From the NCBI GenBank assembly GCA_023078555.1, contig CM041204.1:778923-842922 (forward strand): a DNA stretch of 64,000 bases, in the 5' to 3' direction. Shown in pieces: positions 12,559 to 24,840 of the stretch. Numbering within the stretch: position 1 is the first letter of the stretch; each line of letters begins with the position of its first letter. A model generated the notes under the pieces. It saw only the letters and a list, made by a program, of their open reading frames with translations. It ran no database searches and was not told the DNA's origin. Made by a program: the position numbers and the translations under genes. The DNA comes from Ulva prolifera (lineage: Eukaryota; Chlorophyta; Ulvophyceae; Ulvales; Ulvaceae).

Positions 12559-12610
12559 TGTGGCAATCCAGTGGTACAGCGGCCATATCACTGGATCACT
12601 GGATTGCCAC
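12559..12610 (+). mobile_element. 52-bp short derivative of the inverted-repeat element
   Basis: Begins TGTGGCAATCCAGTG and ends CACTGGATTGCCAC, the same terminal sequences as 11703-11836, with most of the interior deleted and the internal CACTGGAT doubled. It shares GGTACAGCGGCCATATCACTG with the right part of the longer element. Duplicated at 37217-37268. Confidence 0.6.
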
Positions 12611-14681
12611 GGCTTGAGCAGCAGAAAGCCTTTGCCGTAACAGGGTACTCAATTGCAGATTTATCGATGGAAAGCATATCTTGCCGGGTGTGTGATGACA
12701 CGATTACAGGTAGTGTACTTCAACCACATTCATATCCCGAGACATGTACGTATGGCCAGCTGCACTGCAGCTGCACCCAGCTGGCTCGAAGAAGCTGCAC
12801 TTCCAGAGACTGCAGCTCCTGTATACTTCAAATATGAGTCCCTGCTGACATAAACGACGCGCACCGTGCCTACCAACCACCACGCACCAACGAGCCTGGC
12901 GGATACGAACAATTGGCTGTCATTTCTCTTTCGATGGCGGTTTCAGTCGTGGCCATGACCAATTCCAGTTGGCCCATGATCAATGACGCACTGCAAACAC
13001 TCGCACGGCGAGGCTTGCGATGCAGTGCATCCCTACAGCATGGTTGACTCGCAGTCGGATTTTAATTTCGGTTCGTGCTTAAGTGTGCTGTGTTGTGAGT
13101 TTGTGGTTGGTGCAGCGCGCACGCTGGAAGTTCGCGGGACTGCAAAGCTCTGCCGGCTAACTGCGCAGCACCAGGAGCAGATCTGCAGGCATATGCCCGC
13201 AGGGTTTGCACACTGCCGGGAGCAGTGAACCGCGCTGCCGCGTCCTGCATGCACGCGAAAGGCGCAGCACGGATCTGGGTCAGGACTAGTCCTAGAAAAC
13301 TAGCGGTCCTCGAAAGCTCTGAGAGCCGTGCGAAGGTCACCAGCGCTTCTATAATCCACGCAATTGCGCGCAATACCCTTGTGGCGTCGCCATGAGACGA
13401 CCCAAAACGCCGCCAGGTTCAAGTGCCACAGCCGCTTTGGACGCTGCCGCGGGGCGGTTTTTGCTTCGCGTGGCGCAGCTGCTGCCGCGGCATGCCGCGG
13501 CGATCGCGTTGCAGGTCGAACTCGCCATTGCGCCGGGAAGTGCACAATGCATATGGATACGACTGCTGTGCGTCTGAACATGCATATCCTGCGGGTGAGG
13601 CACCGCGGGGGAAGCCCCGACTGGGCCCAGCTGGGTCATACACCACTCGCACCGGGTGGTCTTGGAGGTTATGTTGGTTCGCCTGGCTCCGTGGAGCTCC
13701 GGCAGAAGAGTCAACATGCATATGCACGTGTCATGCATGCACGACTGGAACGGACAAGAACCCGCAGTCCACTGAAGCATCGTGCTGGGGCGCATATGGG
13801 CACGCCAGTCGTTTTACGTGATATGAACAACATGATTAAAGGATGCGTTGTCGCAACCAGTGGCTTGCACAAGCGCCGTGGCTTGACCTTGAGGCGGCAG
13901 GTGCTCCAGGGTCGTGGGATCCAAGACCGCGGTGGAGCGGCGACACAGCGCACACAGCGTCGCGACAGAGCTGTGGTACGCTGCGAGAGGATGGAGGTGA
14001 AAGCGTGCATGCCGTGGCCATGGTGGCGCGAGCTGAATTCCAGCCGTGGCGTCCGACGTGACTCGCTCTTGTAATGCAATTTGCTGCATCGATAGGTCAC
14101 AGCAACGCGGCGTATGGCTCTATCAGGCTGTTGCGCGTTCGCATGTCATCCGTCGAGCGGCGGGATCAGGTCTGGTTGGTGTCCCTGCCTCGATATATCA
14201 CATGCACACACAAGCTTGACCTGCATGCGTCTGCAGGCGCCCACACGGTGAAGTCAGGTGTCACGTGTTTGCTGATGCAGCCGTGATTGCTGTCGACGAC
14301 ACCGAGCCCGTCTGACCATGCACAGAAGCAGTGAGCCGGAGTGCTTGAATGACTGCATCTCCCTGAAGATGCTGTCGTTGCGTGTGTGTGTGAGAACATT
14401 TTGCAATGCTCCGACCGGACGTTGTGCGTTGTTACGAACATACTGGTTTATAGTTGCGCTTCTCCTCACCGCCCGCAGAACCGATGTGTTGTCGACCATT
14501 ATTTGATCCCTGATATTTCCTTGTCAGTCTTCTACATCAATTTTCGCTATTAGTGCGGGGGCTTGGCGCGTGTAGCGCCGTTGCCTAGTGCTGGGTCAGC
14601 AAACGCTTAGATCGCAAACGGCTGATAATGGCCTGCATAGAATACTAGAGATGTTATTGTTTCAGTAATGTTGTCCCACCT

Positions 14682-15532
14682 ATGATTCGTTACCACAGAT
14701 CTTGTCTGGGGCTTTCTTCGCTATGGCGTTGGTATGGATCGGCCTTCCCGAGATCGCTTCCACTGAGTCTGACAGCCACAGTGGTTGCTGTGTGTCTAAG
14801 CATCTATGCCGAGGCTGAGCTTCGCTCAGTATGGCCTGGAGGGGCGATGTACCTGGCATTCGTGCTGGTTGTTGGCTTTGCTCTGTTGCTGCGGTGCGAT
14901 GTCCCCTGCTAGCCAACAAGCGCTGACCCGGCACAGTGTGGATCACGTATGTTCCTGAATTTTCTTTTGCAGTCAACTGAACGCGCTCGAAGGTGCCCGA
15001 CCTGTTGTTATGGCCATGCATCGCGCATGCCAACATAGTTTCCAGCTCTCCGGCATGTCAGACTCAGGATTGTGGCATTGGCAGCAGCCGGTGCTCAACT
15101 GCGCCCAATTTATGATATGACGTGGATTACTTATGTCCTGCATGATCGGATAATGAGAGACGTGCTCGATCGCGGCAGCGACCGCCTTCCGCACGCCACG
15201 GCAGTCATCCGTGCGTGCTGCATAGATACTTGTGCCAGCCGCATGTAGCAATAATAATTCGTTCAACATGCTGCTGCTTTGTTTGCAGGTTAGATGCAGG
15301 TTACAGGCGTTACTGTACGACCACAAAGCATCTCCAGCAATTCACAGGCAAGCTGGTCGAGGCCACCGCGCAGGCGCTGACGTGCGACCTGTACAGCCAA
15401 CACGATGGCTCGCAGCTTCAGGTCCAGCAGTCGCATGCCAGGTTCTTGGATACTTTCATTCACCTTGGCAGCCTGCTGCATGCGGTGGCCCTGGCGAGGC
15501 TTCGGGATGACTGCAACATGGAGAACATTACT
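14682..15532 (+). pseudogene. truncated bestrophin-like gene: exons 1-2 only (copy 1)
   Basis: Exons 14682-14893 and 15289-15532 are identical to the first two exons of the complete gene in copy 2. They encode RWYGSAFPRSLP, the first membrane segments, LDAGYRRY and SLLHAVALARLRDD. After 15532 the GTGCGT donor opens an intron, but the block ends at 16014 and none of exons 3-10 follow. Instead the 3' end of an opposite-strand gene begins at 16248. Only about 152 residues could be made, without the C-terminal half of the channel domain. It is either a broken duplicate or an assembly artefact. Confidence 0.8.
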
Positions 15533-16247
15533 GTGCGTCACTGCTTACTTACTGCTGTCCCTGCCGTTGGTAGTCACATAGATGTTCATGGCATACATCT
15601 GGTAGGCACACTCGTGCCCTGTGCGGGCCGGGGGCGTGCCTGCACAGGCACAGCCAAACTGCTACATTACAAGATGCTGTGCAGCCACATAAATCAGATC
15701 TCCCGCATTTGTGGCACCATCGTTAGTCTGTTACAGGTTCACAATTCCTGCAGCCCAGCCCCAGCAGTCAACCTGCGAGGTAGTCACGTCCAGGGCAGAT
15801 CCACTGAGCAACATGGTGAGGCACACGAGGCCTCCTCCCCCACTGTCAGGGACTCTTCCGCCGTGCTGCATGATGGCAAGCACATCGATGAGTCGTATGC
15901 AGCGAGAAGCACCTGCTGCTGCCCTGCGGGCCAGTGCATGCCTCTGCAGAGGCACTGTGCGTCTCGGTCCCTCTTCCTCTACCTCTTCTTCCATGCAGCA
16001 CACATGCCAACCCCATGTATGCATCCGAAAACATACAGATTGCAGTTGTGCTGAGTTTGCATGCTGACAAGGCATCCTCACCAGCACATCTGCTGATGTT
16101 CAAACACCATGGAGCGCACAGCATCACGGAGAACAAGGTGCAGAGCAGTTGCATGCACGTTTCCCCGGATGGTTCTCCCACGCACGAGTGATGAGCATCC
16201 GGCATGCATGCCGAGGGGTTGCAGCAGCATGTGCTTCGTCAGCATGA

Positions 16248-19200
16248 TCACGTGTGCGGCGAGGCATGGGAGCGCGCCTCGCGGTTGCCGGACAGCATCC
16301 ACTTGCAGATCGGCATGCCGCGCCGCGCAGTCGGGAACATCGCGTGCACCTCCTCTGCACCCATCTCCAGCGGCCGGGCCGGGTGCCACAGCAGCTCCGC
16401 CGCCGTCTGCAGGCGCTGCGCGTTGCCGCGGCTCGCCTTAAAGCCGCCGCCCAGCCGCTGCGTGCCGCCCGTCCGCGGCAGGGGGCCGGGTGGCGGCGGC
16501 GTGCTCCGGCCTTCTGTGTCATGCCAGTGCTCCCCTATGCCGGAGTTGGCACCTGTAGCCACCTCACTCCCACCCGCACAGCCGGGCTGAGAGTCGGGGC
16601 CCCCGCGCACGGCGGTCGGCGCTGCTGCCTTGTTCCCCGCACCGTGCGATGACAGTGGCGCACCATGCATGGCGCCGCTGCCGTGTCTCTTGTGCAGGTG
16701 CGGGGCGGCCTCTGCCGGCGCCTTTGCCCGCCCCGAAAACGTCGAGGGCAGTGGAGTGGGGTTGTTAGCACCGTCGACATGAGGCAGTGGATCTGCAAGA
16801 TGGCCGACGAGGCTGCTGATGAAGAAGGGTCTGGGGGGAGGTGGCCCAGGCTGGGATGGCACTGTGGAACCATGCGTGCCCTCCAGCCGCCGACTCCTGG
16901 GTGCGGCAACGCTGGTGGCTGCGGCGGAAGTGCACAGGCGTGTCACGCGTTGCATGCATGTTGCATTAGGCGCAGCCTCCGTTTCTGCTGTTGGAGGTGG
17001 GGTGGGGCTGTGTGTGGCAGAGGGAGCGGGGAACTGGGCTGTGTCGTCCGGTGTAGGCAGGGAGTTGGAAGCAGCAGGGATAACTGATGTGGCCACCGCG
17101 GCCGCTGGGACACATGCTGTGAGGGGGAGTGCTGTTGGGCTGCTCGCCACATGTGGCCCCAGAGGTGTTGGTGAAGGTCGCTGGGGTGAAGGGGGGGCCT
17201 GGAGCTCTGCTGAGGGCTGCTGCACTGCAGGGGCACCTGAGGGCGCTGTGTCTATCTCTGCAGGTGAGATACGAGCTGGTCACTCTAGTCACAATCTGGA
17301 CAAGGTATTGTAGCCTGTGTGTTGGCGCCACAGAAAAGAATGCGAGTTGTGAGGCAGGCGATCGGAGCTCAAGCGGACAGTACCTTTAGCCACAGCAGCA
17401 CCATCTACTGCCTCGTGCACGTCGGCGCTTGAGAGATTCACGAATTGTTCATCGTCCTGATGACACCGCTTCAACAAAAGCGTGGCTGCGTTATTTGCGG
17501 GCGAAGTGACGGCCGGAATAATCCTCTGCGATTCTTGTGGAAACGTGCCGTCGCACGCCACGGTCGATGCAGCATTACCCGCAACCTGCAAGCATCCATT
17601 AGGTGTAATTTCGCTCAATTTTGAGCTCTCGCCACTGGATGTAGCAGAGGTTGTGAGATGCAGTGACGACGCCTGGTTGTTGTCGCGGCACTGAAACAAA
17701 CGCACGTAGCGAGAGCTGTACAATAGGTCAGGATCTCTGGGACATGTTTAGTGCATATTTATGTCCGTTAGCTGTGTCGACCCTGTCATTCTACGAAGCA
17801 TTCTCGTGAAGACCGTCGACGGGCGGGTGCCATGCGCAACAACATGTGCGATGGCTTCCAGAATTCTGATCGGTTATGCAGAAGGGATTTCGGAGGTGAA
17901 GTTGTTTATGTGGTGTGGCTCTGCAGACTACCTGTTGCAGTTCTCTCAAAGGCAACAAGCTCACACGGCATGCAGTCCAACACTTGCAGCAGAACATCTG
18001 CCATTCAGACACGATGCACATCATAAACACACCTGTGCTTCTGCACTTTGCCCAGGCGTCATTGCTGCCTTTAATGCTGCTGCAAACGATTCTGCATCGA
18101 CCTCCATCAAAGTCATGCCACCCGCTGCATCTCGACCAGCACTGACCCCGTCAAAGTCTTCTGTTACAGTGTCTGACAAATGAGGGTCCAATGCCGACTG
18201 CGAGGTCGGCAGCGGAGGCCGTGCCAGGTCATCGGGTGCAGGTGAAGCTCGGGAAGCAGGGGCGTCTGGGCAGCTGGCCCCATCGTGAGCACTCGTGACC
18301 CGCTCCATGTGCAGCTGTGCACGTCCTGTCTTATCGGTCCCCGCTTCCAATCCCGTCTGGGGCTGATCTCGATCCAACAGGGGTCCCTCTTGCGGAGGCG
18401 GGCCCAGCACCGGGCGCTTCTGTTCACGGCGGTGGCGGCCCTTCGCTGTGCGGGCAGCCTCCGACATGATCCCCTGCAGGGACTTGAGAGCTGCCGCGTC
18501 ATCTGCAGCAGGCGGCGCTGCCTCGCACGCACCCGGGCGCCCGGCTGCAGTGCCCGCAGCCTCGACAGGGGCAGCCAGGCCCGCTCGACTCGGGCCTGCA
18601 GCTGCGCCCTCCGCAGCTTCACCGGCATTCTTCCCGCTGTGCCTGGTGTCCATCGGCGCGTGTCCAGTACGTCCAGCCGCCGCATCGTGTCCTACGCCAG
18701 CCCGCCTCTGCCCCGCCTCGCCGGCACATGCCGCGGCAGTCAGCGATCCGCCGGCACTCGGCGCATCCAGGCCATGCATATGGGGATCAAGCGTGGCATC
18801 ATGGACGTCAGCATCTGCTACAGTGCGGGGCTCCGGAGCTCGGGGTGATGAGGGGCCGTTCATGCACGGCGGCTGGAACGGGGACGCATCATCATGCATG
18901 AGCACCGGTGCGTCTGGTCCGTCAGCCGGCACCCCTGAAGCCACAGGCTCGCCATCTGCCGCAGAAGTCCGTGGAGTCCGTCCGCATTCCGCAGGCGCAG
19001 ACAGTTGCATTCTGTCCGGGCTGACAGGCCCGGTTGCCTGCTGCGACGTGCTGCGTGTGCTGTGCTTCGCGGCTGCTGTCAGCCCTGCGGCGCCGTCAGT
19101 CCGCTGCCGTGGGGGCTGCGGCGAGGACTGCCGGCGTGTTGCGGCGACGGGGCGTTTCCTCGTCCGAGGGTCCGCCAGCTCTGAGACGTACGTTGCATAG

Positions 19201-22181
19201 GCCCTGGTCCCCGCGCCCGCAGCCTGCTGCGGCGCCCGTGTGGCTGTGCCACTTTGCGGCGGGACAGGCCTCAGATCGGCGGAGCGTTTGGCTGCAGCGG
19301 ACACATCCAGGGTCCGCGCTTCTGCGGCGCTGCGCGGCGGCGCTGTCTGCGGGGGCCCCGTGCACAGGGGCCTTGCTGGCTTTCCGGGGGCGGCAACGGC
19401 AGCTGTGCTCTGTGCCGCGCCAGCTGAAGCCGGCTTGGGAGGGTGCTTAGATGTGAGCTGCACGTGGCGGCCGCGCTTGCGGGGCTTGGCAGCGGCCATC
19501 GGGCCCGTGGATGCTGGCTTTGCGGCGGGCGCGGTGGTGTTGGAGGTGGTACCAGCGGCAGGTAAGGCGCAGGTGGGGGTGGCTACGGGGGTGGCGCTGT
19601 TTGAGGCCGGCACTGCAGCGGGAGTCACTGTAGTGGATGCGGGCCTAGCATTGGCAGCGCTGGTCGGGGCTGACACATTGGCGCGGGCGCAGCTTGTGGC
19701 CGGAGGGGCGGCAGCGGACATCGTGGTCGCTGGTTGGGCCTTGGCCACATCGCCCAGCAGCTCTGATGGAGGGGGTCGCTGCAGTGAGCGCGACGGGCGC
19801 GACAACGGTTGAGACGCAGCCTCGGACGTGGCCTCTGGCTCGGGCGGTGGAGGCGGCGTGGACTGCAGTGGGGGCCGTGGTGCTCTTGCACCCTGCAGTC
19901 GCATGCATGCAGTCACAGGGGACAATGGGAACTGTAGAGGGTGTCTGGCTGTACGCAGGTGCTACTAGCAGCTGTGACATGACCAAAGGCAGCAGTGGGG
20001 CATGGTCTGCAGGAGCGGGCTGTGACGTGGTGGGGCACGTGGCTGTGAGCTAGATGCACTCGTCTCGGCTGCATACGATGTAGTTCAATTTCGTTGGGAA
20101 TCATCACAGCGTGGTGCCACAATTCTTTAAAATCAACATAACTACCATGTTCGGATTCATCAACATACCTGCGGCGGAGACACAGGGGTATGTGAAGGCC
20201 GAGGCTGCGCCAAGCCGGAGTCCGCCAGAAGCGGGGCTTCCAGGGCAGCACCACTGGATTCACTCCGCATCGGTGCCGCTACGTTGCTTGCTGGCCTGCA
20301 ACGGCCTGCAGGGGGATTCCCCGTCGCGGATCGCGGCTTCACCCTGATGCGCGTGCCCTTTGGAGGAGATCTCGGCGGGGATGCTGGTGGGGTGGCTACA
20401 GGCGAGGTCGGTCTGTCCACTGGCGTCCTGTGCTCCACAGCATCGCTTGCAGACTGTGGCGCGGCAGGGGATTGCGGCACAGACAGAGTGTCCGCAGGGG
20501 GGTGGCGTGCCGCCGCTTTTGCCGGCGGCTCCGCAGGAGCAGGTGGCAGGGTCTGGGGAGCAGCGCATGCAGGTCTCATGGCTGGGAGCTGCTCCGCTTG
20601 GCCAGGAGGGGGGGGCGCCGCCGCCTCCGGGATGGTCGGAGTGACAGGCGACTCCTGCGCCGGCCCCGCGTCGCGGCCCGGGTCGGCAGCGGGCGCAGAG
20701 TGCTTGCAGGTTGCGGGGGCCTTTGCTGGGCGCTTCACGGACACCTCTTGCGTTGCGGCGCCTGCGGGTGTCATCGCAGGGGCTGGTGCCGGGCCACGTG
20801 CCTGAGGGGTGCCCACATGCGTTGCGAGCACCGGAGACAATCCAGCAAGGGCTTCAGGCTCGACCGCGGCAATTGATGACAGCTGGGAGCCCTGGCGGGT
20901 GGCTACAGGTGCCGGAGCAAGCACACATGAAGGTGGCGGAGGGAGACGGAGCCTGCCTGGAGGCAAAGGTGGCACCAGAGCTGCCGCGCTTGCCGATGGC
21001 GAGCGTTGCGGTTGCACGGCCACATGCAGTTGTGGATCGTCCAGTTGCGAAGGGGCGGCCTGCGGGGATGCACCGGCTTTGGTGGTGGCGAGGGAGAGGT
21101 GTGGCGGTGCAGAGGGGAGCAGGTTCTCCAGTTCTGTGAGCGGTGGCCCAGTGCAGACCGACGGCGACGGGGAGGGGGCTGCAGCAGCAGGCCGAGGTGG
21201 CGCGGTTGCCACAAGAGCAGCGGCAGCCCTGCCACCCGAGGCCTCCACCAGAGACGCCAGGCACATCGCCGCGGCGGAGGTGCGGCCTGGCACACCTCCG
21301 GCCTCCGCCCGGACGCTCCTGGAGCCATCTTTAATATGCATGGATGGCATGCATGATGCGCTTTCGGCTCGTATCGGCTCGCCTGGGGGGCCAGCAACGG
21401 GCGCGCGGATTTCCGCCGGCGCTCCCGCGGCCTCCCGGCGCCGGCTCCCGCCCGGAAGGTTCTCCCGCAGGCTGCTCACCTCTAAGCGCAGGGCTGCCAC
21501 AGCCTCTTCAGCGGCAGCGGCGCGCTTCGACTCAGAGGCACAGCGCAGCCGCCACTCCGTGGCTGCCGCGGCGCTGTCTTCGGCGCGCTTGGATGCAATT
21601 GCCAATTGCATGTCCGTCGCGTCTACCCGCGAGCTCTCTCGCATGGCCATCTCCCGCGCCTGCCGCAGCTGCCGCTGCAACTCTGCGGTTGCCGCGACGG
21701 CGGCGGCCGCCTGCACCGCCCTCGCGGCGGCCTCCTGCTCCGCTCTCTCTGCCCGCTCGCTGAGGCGAGCATGCTGTGTCTGGAGGTGGCGCAGCTGGAG
21801 GTGCATCTGGGTGAAGGAGTCCAAATCTGCAAAAGCATGTAAACCCGCTGCGCCTGAGCCTGAGGCGGGCAGTGGGGCGTTGGCACCGCACTGTCGCCCC
21901 TCCAAGCCACCCTGTGCCCCTGAGGCGGGGCTGCCGGTGCCGGCCTTACGGTCTTCAACACGCTCATGCGCGGGGAAATGGGCATGCTGCTCTCCCCATG
22001 CATGGGGCAATGCTGCTTCCCGCTCGTGCGCATGAGCGTGGTCACTGTGGAGCAGGTGTCCGTCATGGTCGTGGCTATGTGGGCCGTGGCTGGGGAGGTG
22101 TGTGGGCTGGTGGTGCCGGCTGTGCGTCGGGGTTGCGTCGGCAATGCAGCTGTCTTGCAGTGGAGCGACGGGGCCGGTCAT
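16248..22181 (-). CDS. unrecognised ~1687-aa protein: His-rich start, coiled coil, long disordered region
   Basis: Five minus-strand exons, 22181-21950, 21826-20170, 19892-18035, 17690-17384 and 17257-16248, splice in phase (1,0,0,1) into 1687 codons plus TGA. Donors are GTAAGG, GTATGT, GTGTGT and GTACTG; acceptors TTGCAG, CTGCAG, TTTCAG and CTGCAG. The start is the ATG at 22181 (A at -3). Residues about 20-60 are unusually His-rich (HSHDHDGH). Residues about 79-200 form an Ala/Glu/Arg coiled coil beginning LDSFTQMHLQL. The rest is Ala/Pro/Ser/Thr-rich and disordered, with a basic patch KPRKRGRH near residue 766 that resembles a nuclear signal. The C-terminal ~60 residues (containing RRGMPICKWML) look more ordered. 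No family was recognised; a scaffold or nuclear protein is only a guess. Further 5' exons or a spliced 3' end cannot be excluded. Confidence 0.6.
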
Positions 22182-24658
22182 TTCTGGCTGTGGGCTTGTC
22201 TGATGACTGGGGGGTCAGTCCATGTCGTTGACAGTTACATGGTGGTCCTGTACTCTGGCTGACGGTGCACAGTGGATCACTGCGCAAGGTGGCAGGGCGC
22301 TGCGGGAGGTGCTGTCGAGGGTCCCTGCATCTGTAGCTGCTTCGTGTTTTCACAGAACGGTCAGCTCAGTTTGCTGTGAACACACATGTCCCGGGTCACT
22401 GCCAGTTGAGGTCACAGCCGTTAATGAATTGGAAAATTCAAGCTTAGCAGCACACAATATCGGCTGCAAACGAACGGGATTGGTGAAGTGATGTTTTTGC
22501 GTGCAGCTGAGCTGCAGCGATTGATTGTAGCTGGCTGTGTGGTGCATTGGGAACAGCTACTCAGCAGGTGTGACGGTATCGGAGCAGCACGTGCCACAGC
22601 ATGTAATTCTGAGCACACAGCTAGGCTAGGTTAGTTATTGGCAACATTCTTGCCAATGACCGATCTGCTTGGGTACCAACGTCCAGGGCCGTGCATCGCA
22701 ACGGTTGCTTCTCGCAGCACTTTCAGCTGGCGCACTGGCTCGTACGTTGCAGCTTGCTCGCAGCAGGATTGCAGTGAGATGAAAGGCACGATGTGTTGGA
22801 TGAAAAGTTGTTGGATCCTTCACGTGCGCGTGTCCTTCAGCCAAGGTACCATGCACGCTCGGCAGCAGCAATGCCGAGGCGGGTAAAGCCCTGCGAGAGA
22901 CTCCACACTGTGCACACAGATCGAAACACGGTCGGCCGTGACAAAGGGCTACAATCATGTACATTGACGATTGGTATCAAGCAAGAAACTTTCGCTCACG
23001 CCGCGCTTTCACATCATCTCCGGCCAGAACTCACGACCAAACAGCCTAGCCAACGATCGCCCGGCGCTATAAATGCTCCCTTAACAGCTAGCAGAATGGT
23101 GAACCAGCAGTAGCCAGAACTAACAGCAGTGAGATAATTTTGTGTTGGCTTGTCCTCGCCATTGCGCAGATCAGAGTGAGAGTGCGCATGCAAGCTTTTT
23201 CTGCCTGTTACCAACTTCGGCAGATCGACGCAGAGGCACTGACGTCCAGGACGCTCCAAGCACTCCAGGAGCATAAGAGACACACCGTGTTAAAATTTCT
23301 GAGTTTTATATATCTCCGGATTTGGCGAGACGGAGTAGTGCACAGGCTTGTTGGGCGTAACAGACAGGCTCTTCCCAAGGAGCCTGTTGCCTGACCTTTG
23401 CAGAGCTTGTCAACCTTCCTGAAACAACATCTCAAGCTCAATTCATCGAGTGCAGAAAGTGACGCCCAGTAGTTCTGGTGAAGTGTCCACTTTGTGCTTT
23501 GCCCGTGCATGAGCTTTGCAGAGTGGTGCACCATAGTGTCTGAAGTGCTCAGCATCTGAAAGGGCCTGCAAAATAGTAGAAGTATGGGCCACTGCGCGTC
23601 CATCCGTGCGCTGTATCTCCACGGCCTCTAGTTCTTCCTCGAACTGGCTAATAGTGGCATGCACGTCCGACGCGAGTCTGCCATGTTCATAACGCAGGGC
23701 AATCAGAAACATGTTTTCGCCTCAGGCGGCTTCAAGAGAGAGCTTCGCCCCGATTATATTGTTAATGCGTATATATGTAATTTGTCGAGGCGAAGTAGCC
23801 GGGCAGCAATATCATGTGGATGTCTTGCGTCCGCGACTGTGGGCAAGATTTTCCATGGCAATGCCAGGCGACTGTGCGGTCGCCGCGCAAGCTGGCATCT
23901 AGACACTGACGACATGTAACTGTCTGAGCATTCTCATCATTCGTGGAATGTATGGTCGGGTGCGGCGCTCGGAACTGCACCGTCTCTCACCATCGGGGCG
24001 CCTGCCTAAATGCCACCGGATGATCGGTGCAGTACAAGATGTATCACAGCGAGCTGCAATGACAGCATGGCGAGCTGCCAACTTATGTGGACTGTTTCAA
24101 TCGCACACGCTTCCATAATGTGTCCGTGATTGCGTCTCAAGGATGCGAGAGACTCTGACAGTGTCTATGCACACGAACACTGCACTCAAAGTTGCAGGCA
24201 TGATCATTGGACACGTAATCCTCGAACGCCTTCGAACGTGATGAGCGGTTGCACAGGATCCAACTCAATGGCAGATATGATGCAGTGAGGACTTACAATT
24301 GATCGCTTGAACACTTCTCTTTTCTCCGCCACCATGCAGTGAGTCTGTGGACTGTGGCAAAAGGGTGTGCAACTGTTTCTGTTTCACATGTTGGTGCAAC
24401 CGGCATCACCCACACATATCAGAGATGCACTGCATGGTGTCAACACTGATTACACTTCCCATCGCGGTCATTGTCATCGTCATCCATGCGTGGCTGCTGT
24501 GTTCTGCCTAGCATTGGCCTACACATGATGCAGCTACCACATTCGTCTAGCCTTGGTGGAGCATATTCTCAGTTCATTGGCATGCTGTTCTCTGAGTATG
24601 AATGGATTCTGCTGTTGTGCAGGCCTGCATGCCTGAAAAGTCTCATTTCTTAACTACT
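22182..24658. other. spacer between the coiled-coil gene and repeat copy 2
   Basis: Apart from the hypothetical exon at 23443-23712 no gene is recognised. It is AT-richer than the gene to its left. It ends at the left boundary of repeat copy 2 (24659) without an evident target-site duplication or inverted repeat. Confidence 0.45.
23443..23712 (-). CDS. hypothetical first exon or small ORF (89 codons)
   Basis: An ATG at 23712 opens 89 codons; the stretch SDVHATISQFEEELEAVEIQ is acidic, amphipathic and protein-like, unlike random frames nearby. A TATA-like CATATATACG lies about 60 nt upstream on the minus strand. A donor may lie after the codons for AKHK (GTGGAC). It could be a small gene or the 5' end of the gene at 16248-22181, but no connecting exon chain was found. 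A second protein-like minus stretch (KILPTVADARHPHDIAARLL, about 23780-23840) lies just upstream out of frame. Family unknown. Confidence 0.3.
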   Translation of the reverse strand: MFLIALRYEHGRLASDVHATISQFEEELEAVEIQRTDGRAVAHTSTILQALSDAEHFRHYGAPLCKAHARAKHKVDTSPELLGVTFCTR

Positions 24659-24840
24659 TCTGGTCACTACGCCGCGCCACGCCAAAATATATATTTACGC
24701 ACCAAAACTGTGCTCAGAGTAGTTCTATGCTGCTGTGTCTCATGCAGCATCTCCATCGGCACGCCAGCCTCGCTGACGCTGCCAACTATGCGTATGCCAC
24801 TCATGCATCACGCACCCACACTGGAATGACACCTACTGCA

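Larger units (their letters stand above)
9823..14681. other. 4.9 kb with no gene recognised (copy 1)
   Basis: Contains the ferredoxin 3' flank, two inverted-repeat elements (11703-11836, 12559-12610), a 13-bp triplet repeat (11366-11404) and several perfect palindromes (9404-9419 just upstream, 11477-11492, 12490-12503). A plus frame with an ATG at 13392 (61 codons, start MRRPKTPPGS, Ala/Leu-rich, good ATG context) could be a first exon of an unrecognised gene or an upstream exon of the bestrophin-like gene; no matching donor/acceptor phase was found. Confidence 0.5.
1..16014 (+). repeat. 16-kb identical direct repeat, copy 1
   Basis: Base 1 corresponds to 24659 and identity holds up to base 16014 (40672); every open frame and every line compared between the two blocks matches, including introns and intergenic DNA. 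The first difference is after 16014: copy 1 continues CCCC-ATGTATGC while copy 2 continues into a 32-nt C run. The left limit cannot be seen because the window starts inside (or at) the block. Perfect identity over non-coding DNA points to a very recent duplication or a duplicated contig in the assembly; the sequence alone does not decide. Confidence 0.97.

Noticed and set aside
18285..21763. Long plus-strand frames (up to 408 codons) across 18-22 kb
   Set aside because: They are shadows of the GC-rich minus exons; the minus frames splice in phase and contain a clean coiled coil.
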